A DNA stretch of 64,000 nucleotides. It comes from Ilyomonas sp965214235 (GTDB lineage Bacteria > Bacteroidota > Bacteroidia > Chitinophagales > Chitinophagaceae). This document shows, piece after piece, positions 18,130 to 27,954 of the stretch. The first letter of the stretch is position 1. The number at the start of each line of letters is the position of its first letter. The notes under the pieces were generated by a model. It worked only from the letters and a program-made list of their open reading frames with translations, did not search any database and was not told where the DNA came from. Location: the NCBI GenBank assembly GCA_965214235.1, contig CBDCBH010000003.1:1240001-1304000 (forward strand), given 5' to 3'. Both the position numbers and the translations under genes were made by a program.

Positions 18130-19500
18130 TTAGTTAAGAAGCGTTTTCAGTTGCCCCTGCGATTTTATCAATTGTATTTGTGCCAATTTATAATCCAGCA
18201 ATGCTGATGAATAATTGTTTTGCGCCTGCGTTAATGAATTTTCAGAATCAAGTAAATCAGTTAAAGGTGCAAGACCGTTATTATAATTATTCTGTGTATC
18301 GAAGAAAATTTCCTGTGCTAATTGCACATTATCTTTTTGGTTATTTACTGTAATGATGCTGTTGCGGATTTGCGTTTTTGCATTCTCGTAATCGAGGCTT
18401 AACGAAAGCGATGTGTTGTGCATGTCTTCCCTGTTTTTTTCAAGGCTAATATTGGCTTGCCGAACCCTGGCACGTGTGGCAAAGCCATTAAAAAGAGGCA
18501 CATGCAGATTGAGCCCGATATTGCCATAATCAAACCAGTAACCGTAATTTTTTCGCCCGCGAAACAAAACAAATTGGTTGCTCACACCATTTAACGAATG
18601 CGCAGCCGTGAGCGATAAAGTTGGATAATATTCTGCCTTGTAAGCATCGCTGTTGTATTGATATAGCTCATCCTGCTTTTTTAAAATACGATACTCCGTG
18701 CGTCCCGTAATATCAAGTGAATCCTGCAACGAATAATCCTGAAGATGAATACTGTCTAACTGGGATTGTTCTATTTTTATCGGCGCAGTAATATCCATTC
18801 CCATATAAAATTTCAAAGCATTTTCCTGTTGCGAAACGGCATTTAATAGTTGTTGCCTTTGCGCTTTTAAGTTCGATATGGTTACGCGTGTTCTGTCCAC
18901 ATCAATCTTTTTCGCCAGGCCATTTTGATATTGCCCGTTAATGATGTTGTACACCTTAGTTGTGTTGCTGATGTTGCTATCAATCACCACTGCATTTTGC
19001 CGCTGCACCAGCACCTGGTAATAAGCCGTTGCTACCTGTTCGATAATCTGTTCATCGGTAAGCTGCGCAGCCAGTTGATAATATTGTTGTGTTGATTTAG
19101 CGGCTTTCAATCCGGTAAAAACAGATTGGTCAAATATTTTTTGTTCTAAGTTAACGCTGCTTAAACTGTTCCATGTAGTACCGGCAGGTACAAGGATAGT
19201 GCCTTTTGCGCCGGGCTTAACAAAAGAACTATCAAACACAAAGCTTTGCTTTTTGTACTGGTCGGTCAAGGTGCTGTTAATGCTAAGCTGCGGCAAAGCG
19301 CGGGCACGGGTTTCATCAATTTTATAATTGCCGTTTTGTATATCTAAGGCAGCTTTGCGCGATGCGCTGTTGTTCTTCAAAGCGTATTGCAAAGCATCTT
19401 TCAGGGATAGTGGTTGCTGCGCTTTTGCATTTGCAAAATGGAGTAAAACAAAACCTGCTAAAAGATAAGTGCAATAAAATTGTTTGCGATAAAATTTCAT
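18130..19500 (-). CDS. TolC-family outer-membrane efflux protein
   Basis: A 456-residue protein with a cleavable signal peptide ending near AKAQ and two repeats of the outer-membrane efflux protein domain: long Ala/Gln/Asn-rich helices with SLKDALQYALKNNS at the start of the first and an equivalent ending with ALLDYKLAQIQLIKSQGQL. It forms the trimeric outer-membrane duct for the RND pump encoded downstream. It lies 8 bp before the adaptor gene and 50 bp after tetR. Complete and of normal length. Confidence 0.93.
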   Translation of the reverse strand: MKFYRKQFYCTYLLAGFVLLHFANAKAQQPLSLKDALQYALKNNSASRKAALDIQNGNYKIDETRARALPQLSINSTLTDQYKKQSFVFDSSFVKPGAKGTILVPAGTTWNSLSSVNLEQKIFDQSVFTGLKAAKSTQQYYQLAAQLTDEQIIEQVATAYYQVLVQRQNAVVIDSNISNTTKVYNIINGQYQNGLAKKIDVDRTRVTISNLKAQRQQLLNAVSQQENALKFYMGMDITAPIKIEQSQLDSIHLQDYSLQDSLDITGRTEYRILKKQDELYQYNSDAYKAEYYPTLSLTAAHSLNGVSNQFVLFRGRKNYGYWFDYGNIGLNLHVPLFNGFATRARVRQANISLEKNREDMHNTSLSLSLDYENAKTQIRNSIITVNNQKDNVQLAQEIFFDTQNNYNNGLAPLTDLLDSENSLTQAQNNYSSALLDYKLAQIQLIKSQGQLKTLLN

Positions 19501-19550
19501 TTTTATAAAGCCTGTTTGGTTATCAGTAGTCAGTTATTATTTAATACGTT

Positions 19551-20184
19551 TTAATTTACAACAGAAAGATGCAAGGTTAGTTGCAACAAACATTTCTTCA
19601 TTACTTTAATGCCTTTTGGCGTAACAATTCCGCTTAAAAAATGGGTAACAATTTCGCGTTCCGTATCTGCCAGCTTAAATTGATGAGCCGGAAACAATTC
19701 AGTATTGGTAGAAAACAGAATACTGGTTAACCGCAATTTTGTTATAATTTCAATATTAATGTCTTTGCGGTACAATTCTTCATTTATCCCGCGTTGCAAG
19801 TTCCGGAATATCTGTTTGTAAAGAAATTTATTTTTAAAGTCGGTAATCTTTTTAAAAAACATCGGGATGATATTTTTCAAGATCATACAAAATATTCGGA
19901 TTGACAGATTGCATAGCAGCACAAAATGTTTCTGAAACCATATCAGCACTTCATGAATTGCATTTTCTGCTTTCTTTGCGCTTTCCAAACATTCGTACTG
20001 ATTTTGACAAAGGTGTTTGTCAAATATTTGCGACACCAGTTCATTTTTATCGGCAAACGATTGATAGATTGTTTTTTTAGAAATGCCAAGCCTCGCTGCA
20101 ATTTCGTCCATTGTAACGCTTTTGATGCCGTATTTTTTTAAATAGCTCATCCGCTTTTTCTAAAATCCTTTCCTGCACATCCAT
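19551..20184 (-). pseudogene. TetR/AcrR-family repressor of the efflux operon, frameshifted
   Basis: The protein should start MDVQERILEKADELF at 20184 and continue into YGIKSVTMDEIAARLGISKKTIYQSFADK, the helix-turn-helix of TetR regulators. The two halves are in different frames because of a run of seven A (on the coding strand) where six would fit, near 20140. Further on, a missing base near 19920 and an extra T near 19855 scramble about 20 residues whose correct reading, NPNILYDLEKYHP, is a familiar block of Bacteroidota TetR proteins. All three are single-base changes. As it stands only a protein lacking the first helix could be made. Confidence 0.75.
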
Positions 20185-20490
20185 GAAGGCAAAACTATGG
20201 AAACTTTTTTTGTTGGCAGAGTTTCTTGCAATTAAATGATAATTAAAAAAGTAGGTTTTATATGAGCGGTAAATTTGGAGTAAAAACAAACCTATCCTGG
20301 TTAGCGAAACAAATTAATCATCAAGTTAGTTTTGTTTCTGTTTTTATGTTATATCCAACCCACAAAATGCTTATTATTTGTTCAGACGGTAAAGAATAAA
20401 GGACTAACCTTTTCCCGGTATTTTTAAAAACCATAACCGAAGTGATGTTTTTAAACCTAAACAATCCTACTTTTATAAAAACTTCATAAA
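20185..20490. other. Divergent region between tetR and the TDGT-repeat gene
   Basis: About 300 bp. It contains a copy of the dispersed motif at 20281-20291 that overlaps a -7 box for the minus strand. The plus-strand promoter of the next gene is not obvious, and no operator palindrome for the TetR protein was recognised. Confidence 0.4.
20287..20294 (-). promoter_or_regulatory. Candidate -7 box of the tetR-efflux operon
   Basis: On the minus strand this reads TAGGTTTG, a match to TAnnTTTG, about 100 bp ahead of the tetR start. The box runs directly into a copy of the dispersed TTTGTTTTTAC motif. Confidence 0.45.
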
Positions 20491-22655
20491 ATGAAAACAC
20501 ATCTACGCTTATTGCTTGTTATTTTATCAGCCTTCATCCTTCATTCTTCTTATGCCCAGGTAACTTTAGTTTCTAACAACACCAATCTTTCACAGGGTCT
20601 TGTTTTGCCCAATGGTATTCCTTTATTAATAAGCGATTCAGGGCAGATCTATATAACCAATGGTACCAGTGCTTCGGTATTAACCACAATTGTAACCTCG
20701 GTCAGCGATTCGGGTTCAGCGGCTATTTATAAAAATCAACTTTACTTCACTGGTAAAAATACTTCCGGTGATATTGAACTTTGGGCAACTGATGGTACTG
20801 CCGGCAATACAAGATTAATTAAAAATATATCTGCTTCAGGTTCTTCTGATCCCAACAATTTTTTTGTATTTAATAATTTATTGTATTTCACAGCCGATGA
20901 TGGTGTGCATGGTCGTGAACTTTGGGAAAGCGATGGTTCAGCAAACAATGGTACTCTTGTTGCCGATATTGATGGCGCTTCTACAAGCAGTATTGATGCC
21001 AGTAATGTAAGCTTCTTTCAAAATGGAAGTTATGTTTTGTTTCTTGCCACTAATAACAATGTAGAGGGATTGTATAAGCTTACAACAGGTGGCGTTGCGC
21101 TGGTAAAGAATGATTTTGTTGGCAACATAAATTTGGATGCATTATTAAATACCGCAGCCATTGGAAGCAAAACTGTATTCACGGTAGATACCAGTAAGGA
21201 GGTAATAAATACAAGTGGTGGTAATGTTAGTATTAGTGATAGTACCGCAGTGCAGGTATGGGCAACAGATGGTACTACCAATGGCACGCAATTGCTGCAT
21301 ACTTTCATTTCAAACTCCCCTATTAGCGGGTTTATAACACCTTTATTGTTTAAAAACCTTCTGTATTTTAAATACTCCGACACTACAAGTTCATCCCTCT
21401 GGACGACTGATGGTACGCCGGTAACACGGTTTTATTTAAAAGCTTCGATGTTGATAAAAACGGTAGCTCAATCTTTGGTTTGCTATTCTCGGTTGTAATC
21501 AATAACAAGTTATATTTTAACGGTTATTCCAACGAAACTGGCAGCGAACTATGGAGTACTGATGGCACAGCAGCGAATACGGCACTTTTTAAAGATATTA
21601 ATCCAGGACCCGGAAGTTCTGAACCTATTCTCTTGTTTAATACGGCTGCTCTTACAAAATATTATGCTAACGGTAATAGCACAGGCTTTACATACCAACA
21701 GTTTTTTACACCCTTCAACGGGAAAATTTATTTTACAGCAAACGACAGCACACATGGCAATGAACTTTGGAGCACAGATGGAACGGCTGCAAACACAAGT
21801 CTTGTAAAAGATATTAACCCGGGCAATGGTAATGGAGTAACTGATGGGTTGAGTGCATTTTACACCACTTCAGGTATTTATTTTACAGCCAACGATGGAA
21901 CTACCGGCAACGAACCTTGGGTTACCAATAGCACCGCCGCAGGAACCAACCTGGTGTATGATATTAAACCTGGAGTGGATAGCTCCTCTGATCCTTCTTA
22001 TTTATTCATTTACAACAGCCAGCTTTATTTTAATGCAGATAACGGTACCGGCGGCGGCGCAACCAGTTTATACAAGATTAACCAAGCGGTTGCTTTACCT
22101 GTAACTCTCCTCACTTTTACAGCTTCCAAACAAACAGAATCTGTATTGCTGAACTGGATAACCACTAACGAAATCAACACGCATCATTTTGTTGTTGAAC
22201 GCAGTATTGACGGCATTCATTTCAGCGAAATAGGAACACTGACAGCATTGGGTAGCAGCACTTCAAAACATACTTATCAATTGAACGATTTGAGTGCTAT
22301 GCAAGCCGGTTCATCTATTTTGTATTATCGGTTGCAAACCGTAAATAAAGATGGCTCACACAGCTATTCGGGCATCTTAACTGTACAGTTGCAAAACGGC
22401 GTGTTCACATTTACATTGTCGCCTAACCCGGTACACAATCAGCTTACCGTTTCGTTCAGCACAGGCAATATAACCCGTGCGGCACTGCGCATTTCTGATG
22501 CCAACGGAAAACAAATTTATCAGCAGGTTTACAGCTCATCAGCGCAATCCTCTATTCAGCAAAACATCAGCGTAGCTAAGTTGGTAAGCGGCACTTATTT
22601 CATTCAGTTAATCACGGATAAAGAAACAAAAACACTGAAGTTTATCAAACAATAA
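20491..22655 (+). pseudogene. Secreted ELWxTDGT-repeat protein with type IX sorting domain, one frameshift
   Basis: The N-terminus is a signal peptide (to SYAQ). Then come many copies of the hyalin-like repeat with the pattern ELWxTDGTxxNTxLxKDI, which build a beta-propeller-like surface domain. After about residue 540 comes a fibronectin-like linker and a C-terminal Por sorting domain (SPNPVHNQLTVSF to TLKFIKQ), so it should leave the cell by type IX secretion. The frame breaks near 21420, where GGT should be GGGT: adding one G restores TPGNTVLFKSFDVDKNG and joins both halves into about 721 residues. Function unknown; probably cell-surface. Confidence 0.85.
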
Positions 22656-22676
22656 AATTGCTAAATCTTATTCTTT

Positions 22677-22720
22677 ATAAAAACATCCGGCAGAATTGAG
22701 TTTGTGCCGGATGTTTTTAT
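22677..22720. terminator. Terminator after the TDGT-repeat gene
   Basis: Perfect 16-bp inverted repeat (22677-22692 and 22705-22720) with core CATCCGGCA and a 12-base loop, followed by T-rich sequence, 22 bp after the stop codon. Confidence 0.85.
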
Positions 22721-22834
22721 TTTATTATTTATCAAACAAATGGATAAGATGTATTACTCAATTCCAAAAATCCTGAATATCCCATCAATCCCAGTTTAGA
22801 TTTTATTATCTTCATTTTTCTAACCAGTCAACAC

Positions 22835-24721
22835 ATGATAAACAAACTGTTACTCTTTGTTTTTACTTCATTTTTTATTGTTTCGTTGCAAGCGCAAAAT
22901 GCCGACAGCGCCTGGATGAGAGAACACTACATTAAAAAAGAAATATACATAAAAATGCGTGATGGAGTGCGTTTGTTCACTTCGGTTTATATGCCGAAAG
23001 ATACAACCGAAAAACACCCGGTTTTAATGACGCGAACGCCGTATTCCTGTGCGCCGTATGGCGAAGATAAATGGTTGCCGTACTGGAAAAGCTATGTGAT
23101 GGCTTACCTGAAAGAAGGATTTATTATGGTACGCCAGGATGTGCGCGGACGGTGGATGAGCGAAGGCATGTTTGAAGATGTGCGACCTTTTAATGCGGCT
23201 AAAAAAGGAACCGAAATTGATGAAGCGAGCGATACTTACGATGCCATTGACTGGCTGGTGAAAAACCTGCCGGGCAACAATGGAAAAGTGGGCGTGTTTG
23301 GCATTTCGTATCCTGGTTTTTATTCAACTATGGCAGCGGCTTCAAACCATCCTGCATTGAAGGCGGTAAGCCCGCAGGCGCCGGTTACCAATTGGTTTTT
23401 GGGCGATGATTTTCATCACAACGGAGCCTTTTTTTCAATGGATGCCTTTTCATTTTATTCATCGTTTGGAAAACCTCGCGCGCAGCCAACTTCGGTTGGT
23501 CCAACAGGGTTTAACTATTATACGCATGATAACTATAAGTTTTATTTAGAAACCGGATCGCTGAAACAAATGGCAACAGTAATGGGTGATAGCATTGCGT
23601 TTTGGAAAGAACTATACCAACACCCGAATTACGATGCGTGGTGGCAGGCGAGAGACGCGCGCAAAGCCACGGTACACCTGAACCCTGCCATGCTTTGGGT
23701 AGGCGGAAATTTTGATGCCGAAGACAATTGGGGTGCTTGGAATGCCTATCGCGCAGCCGAACAAAACAACCCTGGCAAAGCGTTTAATAAAATTGTGATG
23801 GGACCCTGGTACCACGGGCAATGGGCAAGCAAAGATGGCACGCATATGGGCAATGTGCAGTGGGGATCGAACACATCCGAATGGTATCAGAAGAACATTG
23901 AAATTCCTTTTTTCACTTATTATTTATTAGGCAAAGGCGATGTAACCAACCTTGCTGAAGCCACCATTTTTATCACCGGAAAAAATGAGTGGAAACAGTT
24001 TACTGAATGGCCGCCGGCTGCGGCGCAAAACACTGCTATCTATTTACAGGACAGCGGTAAATTAGGCTTCAATAAACCCAGTAACAACAACAGTTTTGAT
24101 GAATATACAAGCGACCCTGCCAAGCCCGTGCCTTACACTGATGAAGTGCATTTTGAGCGCACGCGCGAGTATATGACCGATGACCAGCGCTTTGCTGCAC
24201 GCCGCCCTGATGTACTCGTTTTTCAAACCGATACGTTAACGGATGATATAACCGTAACTGGCAATGTAGTGGCAAATATTTTTGCCGGTATTTCAACCAC
24301 CGATGCCGATTTTGTAGTAAAAGTAATTGATGTGTTTCCCGATATGTTTTCGTATAAAAGCGATGAAGAATCTGCAGGCAAAGCATTATCTAAAAGCTAT
24401 CCTGTTGGCGGTTATGAAATGCTGGTGCATGGCGAAATTTTTCGGGGTCGTTACCGCAACAGCTTTGAAAAGCCTGAGGCTTTTACACCCAATAAAATAG
24501 AAAAAGTTAGTTTTAAATTGGCTGATATTGCACATACCTTTTTAAAAGGTCATCGCATAATGATACAAATACAAAGCAGTTGGTTTCCATTGGTGGATAG
24601 AAACCCGCAGAAGTTTGTAAACATTTATGAAGCATCGGAAAAAGATTTTCAAAAAGCGGATATTAAAATTTATCACAGCACAGAATATCCTTCTAACGTA
24701 GTGCTGCCAATTTTAAAATAA
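22835..24721 (+). CDS. CocE/NonD-family alpha/beta hydrolase (X-Pro dipeptidyl-peptidase-like), secreted
   Basis: A 628-residue hydrolase with a signal peptide ending near LQAQ. The peptidase S15 domain shows the nucleophile motif GISYPG near residue 153-158 and the His in GPWYHGQW. A C-terminal jelly-roll domain, from about residue 430, ends in the typical HRIMIQIQSSWFPLVDRNP. Members cleave acyl groups from cocaine, penicillin-type esters or N-terminal X-Pro dipeptides; substrate here unknown, location periplasmic or outside. It stands alone between two terminators. Its first codons and its downstream region share a 22-base direct repeat, described in the findings. Confidence 0.9.
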   Translation: MINKLLLFVFTSFFIVSLQAQNADSAWMREHYIKKEIYIKMRDGVRLFTSVYMPKDTTEKHPVLMTRTPYSCAPYGEDKWLPYWKSYVMAYLKEGFIMVRQDVRGRWMSEGMFEDVRPFNAAKKGTEIDEASDTYDAIDWLVKNLPGNNGKVGVFGISYPGFYSTMAAASNHPALKAVSPQAPVTNWFLGDDFHHNGAFFSMDAFSFYSSFGKPRAQPTSVGPTGFNYYTHDNYKFYLETGSLKQMATVMGDSIAFWKELYQHPNYDAWWQARDARKATVHLNPAMLWVGGNFDAEDNWGAWNAYRAAEQNNPGKAFNKIVMGPWYHGQWASKDGTHMGNVQWGSNTSEWYQKNIEIPFFTYYLLGKGDVTNLAEATIFITGKNEWKQFTEWPPAAAQNTAIYLQDSGKLGFNKPSNNNSFDEYTSDPAKPVPYTDEVHFERTREYMTDDQRFAARRPDVLVFQTDTLTDDITVTGNVVANIFAGISTTDADFVVKVIDVFPDMFSYKSDEESAGKALSKSYPVGGYEMLVHGEIFRGRYRNSFEKPEAFTPNKIEKVSFKLADIAHTFLKGHRIMIQIQSSWFPLVDRNPQKFVNIYEASEKDFQKADIKIYHSTEYPSNVVLPILK

Positions 24722-24804
24722 GATCAGGAATGTAAAAAAATGTATGCGTTGATAACGTTTGTTTTTACTTCATTTTTTACTTCATTCTTTACTTCATTAA
24801 ATAA

Positions 24805-24843
24805 AAAAAGAAGCGCAGAAATAGTTACCCTGCGCTTCTTTTT
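24805..24843. terminator. Bidirectional terminator between the CocE hydrolase and the aldo/keto reductase
   Basis: A perfect 14-bp inverted repeat (24805-24818, 24830-24843) with core GAAGCGCAG and A/T-rich flanks lies between two convergent genes. It is 83 bp after one stop and 9 bp after the other. Confidence 0.85.
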
Positions 24844-24852
24844 ATAAAGCCA

Positions 24853-25872
24853 TTATATCTTTCTATCTTGCCCTGTAAAGCCGAGCATCCAGCCCGGATA
24901 TTCAGCATGCAGCTTGCTTACTTCATCTATCTTTTTTAATTCTTCTTCTGTAAAGTTTACATTAATTGCATTTAAGTTTTCATCCAGCTGTTCCATTTTG
25001 TTAGCACCAATAATTACTGTTGTTACAGCCGGTTGTTTCAGCAGCCAGGCTAACGCTAACTGTGCTACGCTGGCACCTTTGCTTTCCGCCATTGGGCGCA
25101 GTACGTCAACCACATCAAACGCTCTTTCTTTATTTACCGGCGGAAAATCAAAATTAGCACGCCTGCCCTCTTCTTTCTTTTGTTCATCGCGGCTGTACTT
25201 ACCGCTCAACAAGCCGCCGGCCAACGGACTCCATACCATCAATCCCAATTTTTGATCGGTAAGTAATGGGATGATTTCCCGTTCCAAATCGCGACCCGCA
25301 ATGGTATAATATGCCTGCAACGAAACAAACTTTGCAACACGGTCGTAGGTAGAAAAATCAAGAGCCTTCATCAGTTGCCAGGCAGCCATATTGCTCGCAC
25401 CTATGTATCTTACTTTGCCGCTTTTTATTAAATCATCTAAAGTCCAAAGTGTTTCTTCCAATGGCGTTAACGGATCGAAACTGTGAATTTGATAAAGATC
25501 AATATAATCCAATTGCAAACGCTTTAAACTGGCCTCCACCTGTTGCACAATGTGCTTGCGTGTAAGCCCTGCATCGTTAGGACCTTCACCCATTGTACCA
25601 CGCACTTTGGTAGCAATTACCAGATCGTCTCTATTCAACCCGAGATTGCGGATAGATTGCCCTGTTAATTCTTCTGATAAACCCTCGGAATACACATTTG
25701 CGGTATCTATAAAATTGATGCCTGCCTCAACGGAACGTTTTACCAATTGGTCAACGGCTTCCTGCCCTAAACTTCCCATTGCTTTAAATCTGCCCTTACC
25801 ACCAAACGTCATGGTGCCAAGGCATAGTTCCGATACTTTTAATCCTGTATTGCCCAATACATTGTACTTCAT
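24853..25872 (-). CDS. Aldo/keto reductase
   Basis: A 339-residue (alpha/beta)8-barrel oxidoreductase. The catalytic Asp and Tyr lie in FIDTANVYSEGLSEE (near 54-68), the cofactor end carries VIIGANKMEQLDENL, and the Lys/His pair is in the usual order (IATKVRG and IYQIHSFDPL). It uses NADPH to reduce carbonyl compounds. It belongs to the branch often listed as YajO/IolS-like; no specific substrate can be named. Transcribed alone, convergent with the CocE gene. Complete, no odd features. Confidence 0.9.
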   Translation of the reverse strand: MKYNVLGNTGLKVSELCLGTMTFGGKGRFKAMGSLGQEAVDQLVKRSVEAGINFIDTANVYSEGLSEELTGQSIRNLGLNRDDLVIATKVRGTMGEGPNDAGLTRKHIVQQVEASLKRLQLDYIDLYQIHSFDPLTPLEETLWTLDDLIKSGKVRYIGASNMAAWQLMKALDFSTYDRVAKFVSLQAYYTIAGRDLEREIIPLLTDQKLGLMVWSPLAGGLLSGKYSRDEQKKEEGRRANFDFPPVNKERAFDVVDVLRPMAESKGASVAQLALAWLLKQPAVTTVIIGANKMEQLDENLNAINVNFTEEELKKIDEVSKLHAEYPGWMLGFTGQDRKI

Positions 25873-25978
25873 TTGTTTTTTTTAATAATGAAAAAAGATT
25901 TTGTAAGAAGTGATACTGCAAAAACAAAACCGCAGTTGTTTACCAAGATACTATGCTTCTGTGTCCCACTGAAAGTGA

Positions 25979-26626
25979 TTACCAATGAATATGATGAGAA
26001 TAAAGTGTTTGTGGTTGTCCTATAAGATTAATATCGAATTTTAAAGATGGTTCAACTCTGCTGCTTGCATTATGAATGCGAAATGAGATTTGCCAACCTT
26101 CGTCACAAGTCAAAAATAAAGTGTCGGTTGAATTTGGTTTAAATGAAAGTTCAATTATTCTTGTTGGAAGCTTAACCCGATTTACTTTAAATTTTGGTTT
26201 TACTTTATCTGCTGGTTTATTTAGAGTACCATGCAAATGAAAACCATAAATTTCAGTTTTGTTAGGTCGTTTTATTACTTTATAAAAATCTTTATTACCA
26301 ATCAAATATTTCAGCAGCGCTGATGGAACAGTAGTTGGGTTTTCGTTATCAAGTTTCAGCATTTCCGTTTTAAATGCTTCTAGGATGGGAACATAAAAAC
26401 GTTTATGCTTGTCTTTAAGGTTACGCCACAATTCATTATTTTCTCTTATTAATCTTAACTCTGAAAAAATGGGAATAACTGAATTGAAATAAGTTTTATT
26501 GCACGCCAATTGAAGCCACTCTTTACCAAAATCAATTGTTTCTGACAACTCTATATCCCAGCGGTTTTGTGTTTGTAAAATATATCCAAAGAGCGGTGAT
26601 GTTTTATTTAAAAAAGATATGTACAT
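25979..26626 (-). CDS. HaeIII-like restriction endonuclease, apparently missing its N-terminal part
   Basis: The 215-residue product ends with a run typical of HaeIII-family enzymes: YLIGNKDFYKVI, then LPTRIIELSFKPNS, then RIHNASSRVEPSLKFDINL. HaeIII itself is roughly 320 residues, and the missing hundred or so are at the N-terminus, where part of the nuclease core with its K/E residues should lie. The first 25 residues here do not resemble the family, so this is probably a 5'-truncated gene, possibly inactive. It starts 5 bp after the HaeII-like gene. AT content is higher than in neighbours, consistent with transfer. Confidence 0.6.
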   Translation of the reverse strand: MYISFLNKTSPLFGYILQTQNRWDIELSETIDFGKEWLQLACNKTYFNSVIPIFSELRLIRENNELWRNLKDKHKRFYVPILEAFKTEMLKLDNENPTTVPSALLKYLIGNKDFYKVIKRPNKTEIYGFHLHGTLNKPADKVKPKFKVNRVKLPTRIIELSFKPNSTDTLFLTCDEGWQISFRIHNASSRVEPSLKFDINLIGQPQTLYSHHIHW

Positions 26627-26631
26627 GCGGC

Positions 26632-27537
26632 TTAATTAATTTGACTTTCATACTCTCTTCTAAATTCATCATAAATAATTCGTAACACTTTCATTCTGTC
26701 CTCCAAATCTTCAAATTGAGAACAAAGTTTAGTGATTTCAATCTTACTTAATATTTGCACTCGCATGTCAATCAAATAATTTCTTACTTCTTTTGAAATG
26801 TCATCTATTATAATTACAACTTTACCATCATTCATTCGCTCATCATCAAAATTTAATTTAATTTCAGAATAAATATCATCAGCAGCTTTTTTGTTTAATA
26901 GTTTTAATTTTTTGATTTGATATACTACACCAAAATTTGTTGATAAATCAACTCCTTGGTCATGTGCTGATGTTCTTGTATCACGATAAATTTTACAAGC
27001 GAACTTTTCAAGATGGACTTTAATAATTGCAAAGCTAAAAACTTCAAAGTTTGATGGGTTAAGAGATATGTTTTCAAAAATAAACTTTGAAAATGATGGA
27101 ATTTCAGAGGCTAATTCTACTCTAAAATTAGCTTCAGATAATTTTGGTATAATTCCTATTTTATTATCAATATAAAGTTTGATTTGTTCAGGTATCCATT
27201 CTTCTAAGTGTTTTGCATTCTCTTTAAAAGGTTGCGTCAATTCAAATCCATTTTCTAAAACTTTTAAAACACCATATTTTGGGAGGTTTCTTACAGGATA
27301 CGCGTCATAATATTTTCCGCCAATATGAAGATTATGTTTTAAATAAAATTTTAAATAATTGACAGTTTTATTATATCCTTTTCTTATTTCTGCATCCGTA
27401 AAAAAATCTTTTCCAGAGTTATTATATTCTTTTACCAGAGCTAAAGTAATTATTGGAAAAATTACTTTAGTCTGCGATTTCTTAAGCATTTTTAAAATAC
27501 TTGCTTCATATATATTTTCTATAAGAGTTTCTTTCAT
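26632..27537 (-). CDS. HaeII-family type II restriction endonuclease
   Basis: A 301-residue protein. Residues 183-213 read IYRDTRTSAHDQGVDLST and NFGVVYQIKKLKL, which fits the HaeII-family nuclease core with a D-x9-Q-x-K arrangement (Asp197, Gln207, Lys209). The N-terminal half has a winged-helix look with many aromatic and Lys residues. It would cut a short palindromic DNA site. The complete methyltransferase that would protect the host is missing; only a fragment precedes it, six bp away. It is AT-rich and lacks the codon style of the surrounding genes, a likely foreign insert. Confidence 0.65.
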   Translation of the reverse strand: MKETLIENIYEASILKMLKKSQTKVIFPIITLALVKEYNNSGKDFFTDAEIRKGYNKTVNYLKFYLKHNLHIGGKYYDAYPVRNLPKYGVLKVLENGFELTQPFKENAKHLEEWIPEQIKLYIDNKIGIIPKLSEANFRVELASEIPSFSKFIFENISLNPSNFEVFSFAIIKVHLEKFACKIYRDTRTSAHDQGVDLSTNFGVVYQIKKLKLLNKKAADDIYSEIKLNFDDERMNDGKVVIIIDDISKEVRNYLIDMRVQILSKIEITKLCSQFEDLEDRMKVLRIIYDEFRREYESQIN

Positions 27538-27540
27538 TAT

Positions 27541-27807
27541 TTAAATCGTTCCTTTGGCTGCAACAGATAATTCAATTGAACCACCGCCAAAGAAAGGCGA
27601 TAATAATTTGTCAAGGTTCTTTGGAAAAAATTGAGTTATAAATTCAACTCCTCTTGTTTTGCCTCCCGGATAACGCAGAGGCGAACGAATGCTATAATTT
27701 AAATCAATGTTTTCTGTCGGGTTTTCAGAATAGTCAAATAAATTTTCTTCAATGTTTGGAGAAATTTCATCAACCATTTGCTCTATGTATTTTTTAGTTT
27801 TCTTCAT
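27541..27807 (-). pseudogene. N-terminal fragment of a Dam-type (D12 class) DNA adenine methyltransferase
   Basis: An 88-residue frame with SIRSPLRYPGGKTR followed by PFFGGGSIEL, which are motif X and the SAM-binding motif I of the D12 class. It stops directly after AAKGTI, so the catalytic DPPY motif and about two thirds of a normal protein of 270-300 residues are absent. The start is taken at 27807 (MKKTKKYIEQM). Its stop and the next start are separated by three bases, so the deletion joined it neatly to the nuclease gene. It cannot methylate DNA alone. Confidence 0.75.
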
Positions 27808-27954
27808 TACAAGTTTTATCAAATTTAATTTAAGAAAAACATTTATCAATAAGAAGTTTTAAACAATTGTAAAGCATCCAAATAGCATACAACTCTCTGA
27901 TTTGATAACACAATGAAGTAAAAACAAACGCAGTAAGCTTATTAGTAAATGCAA

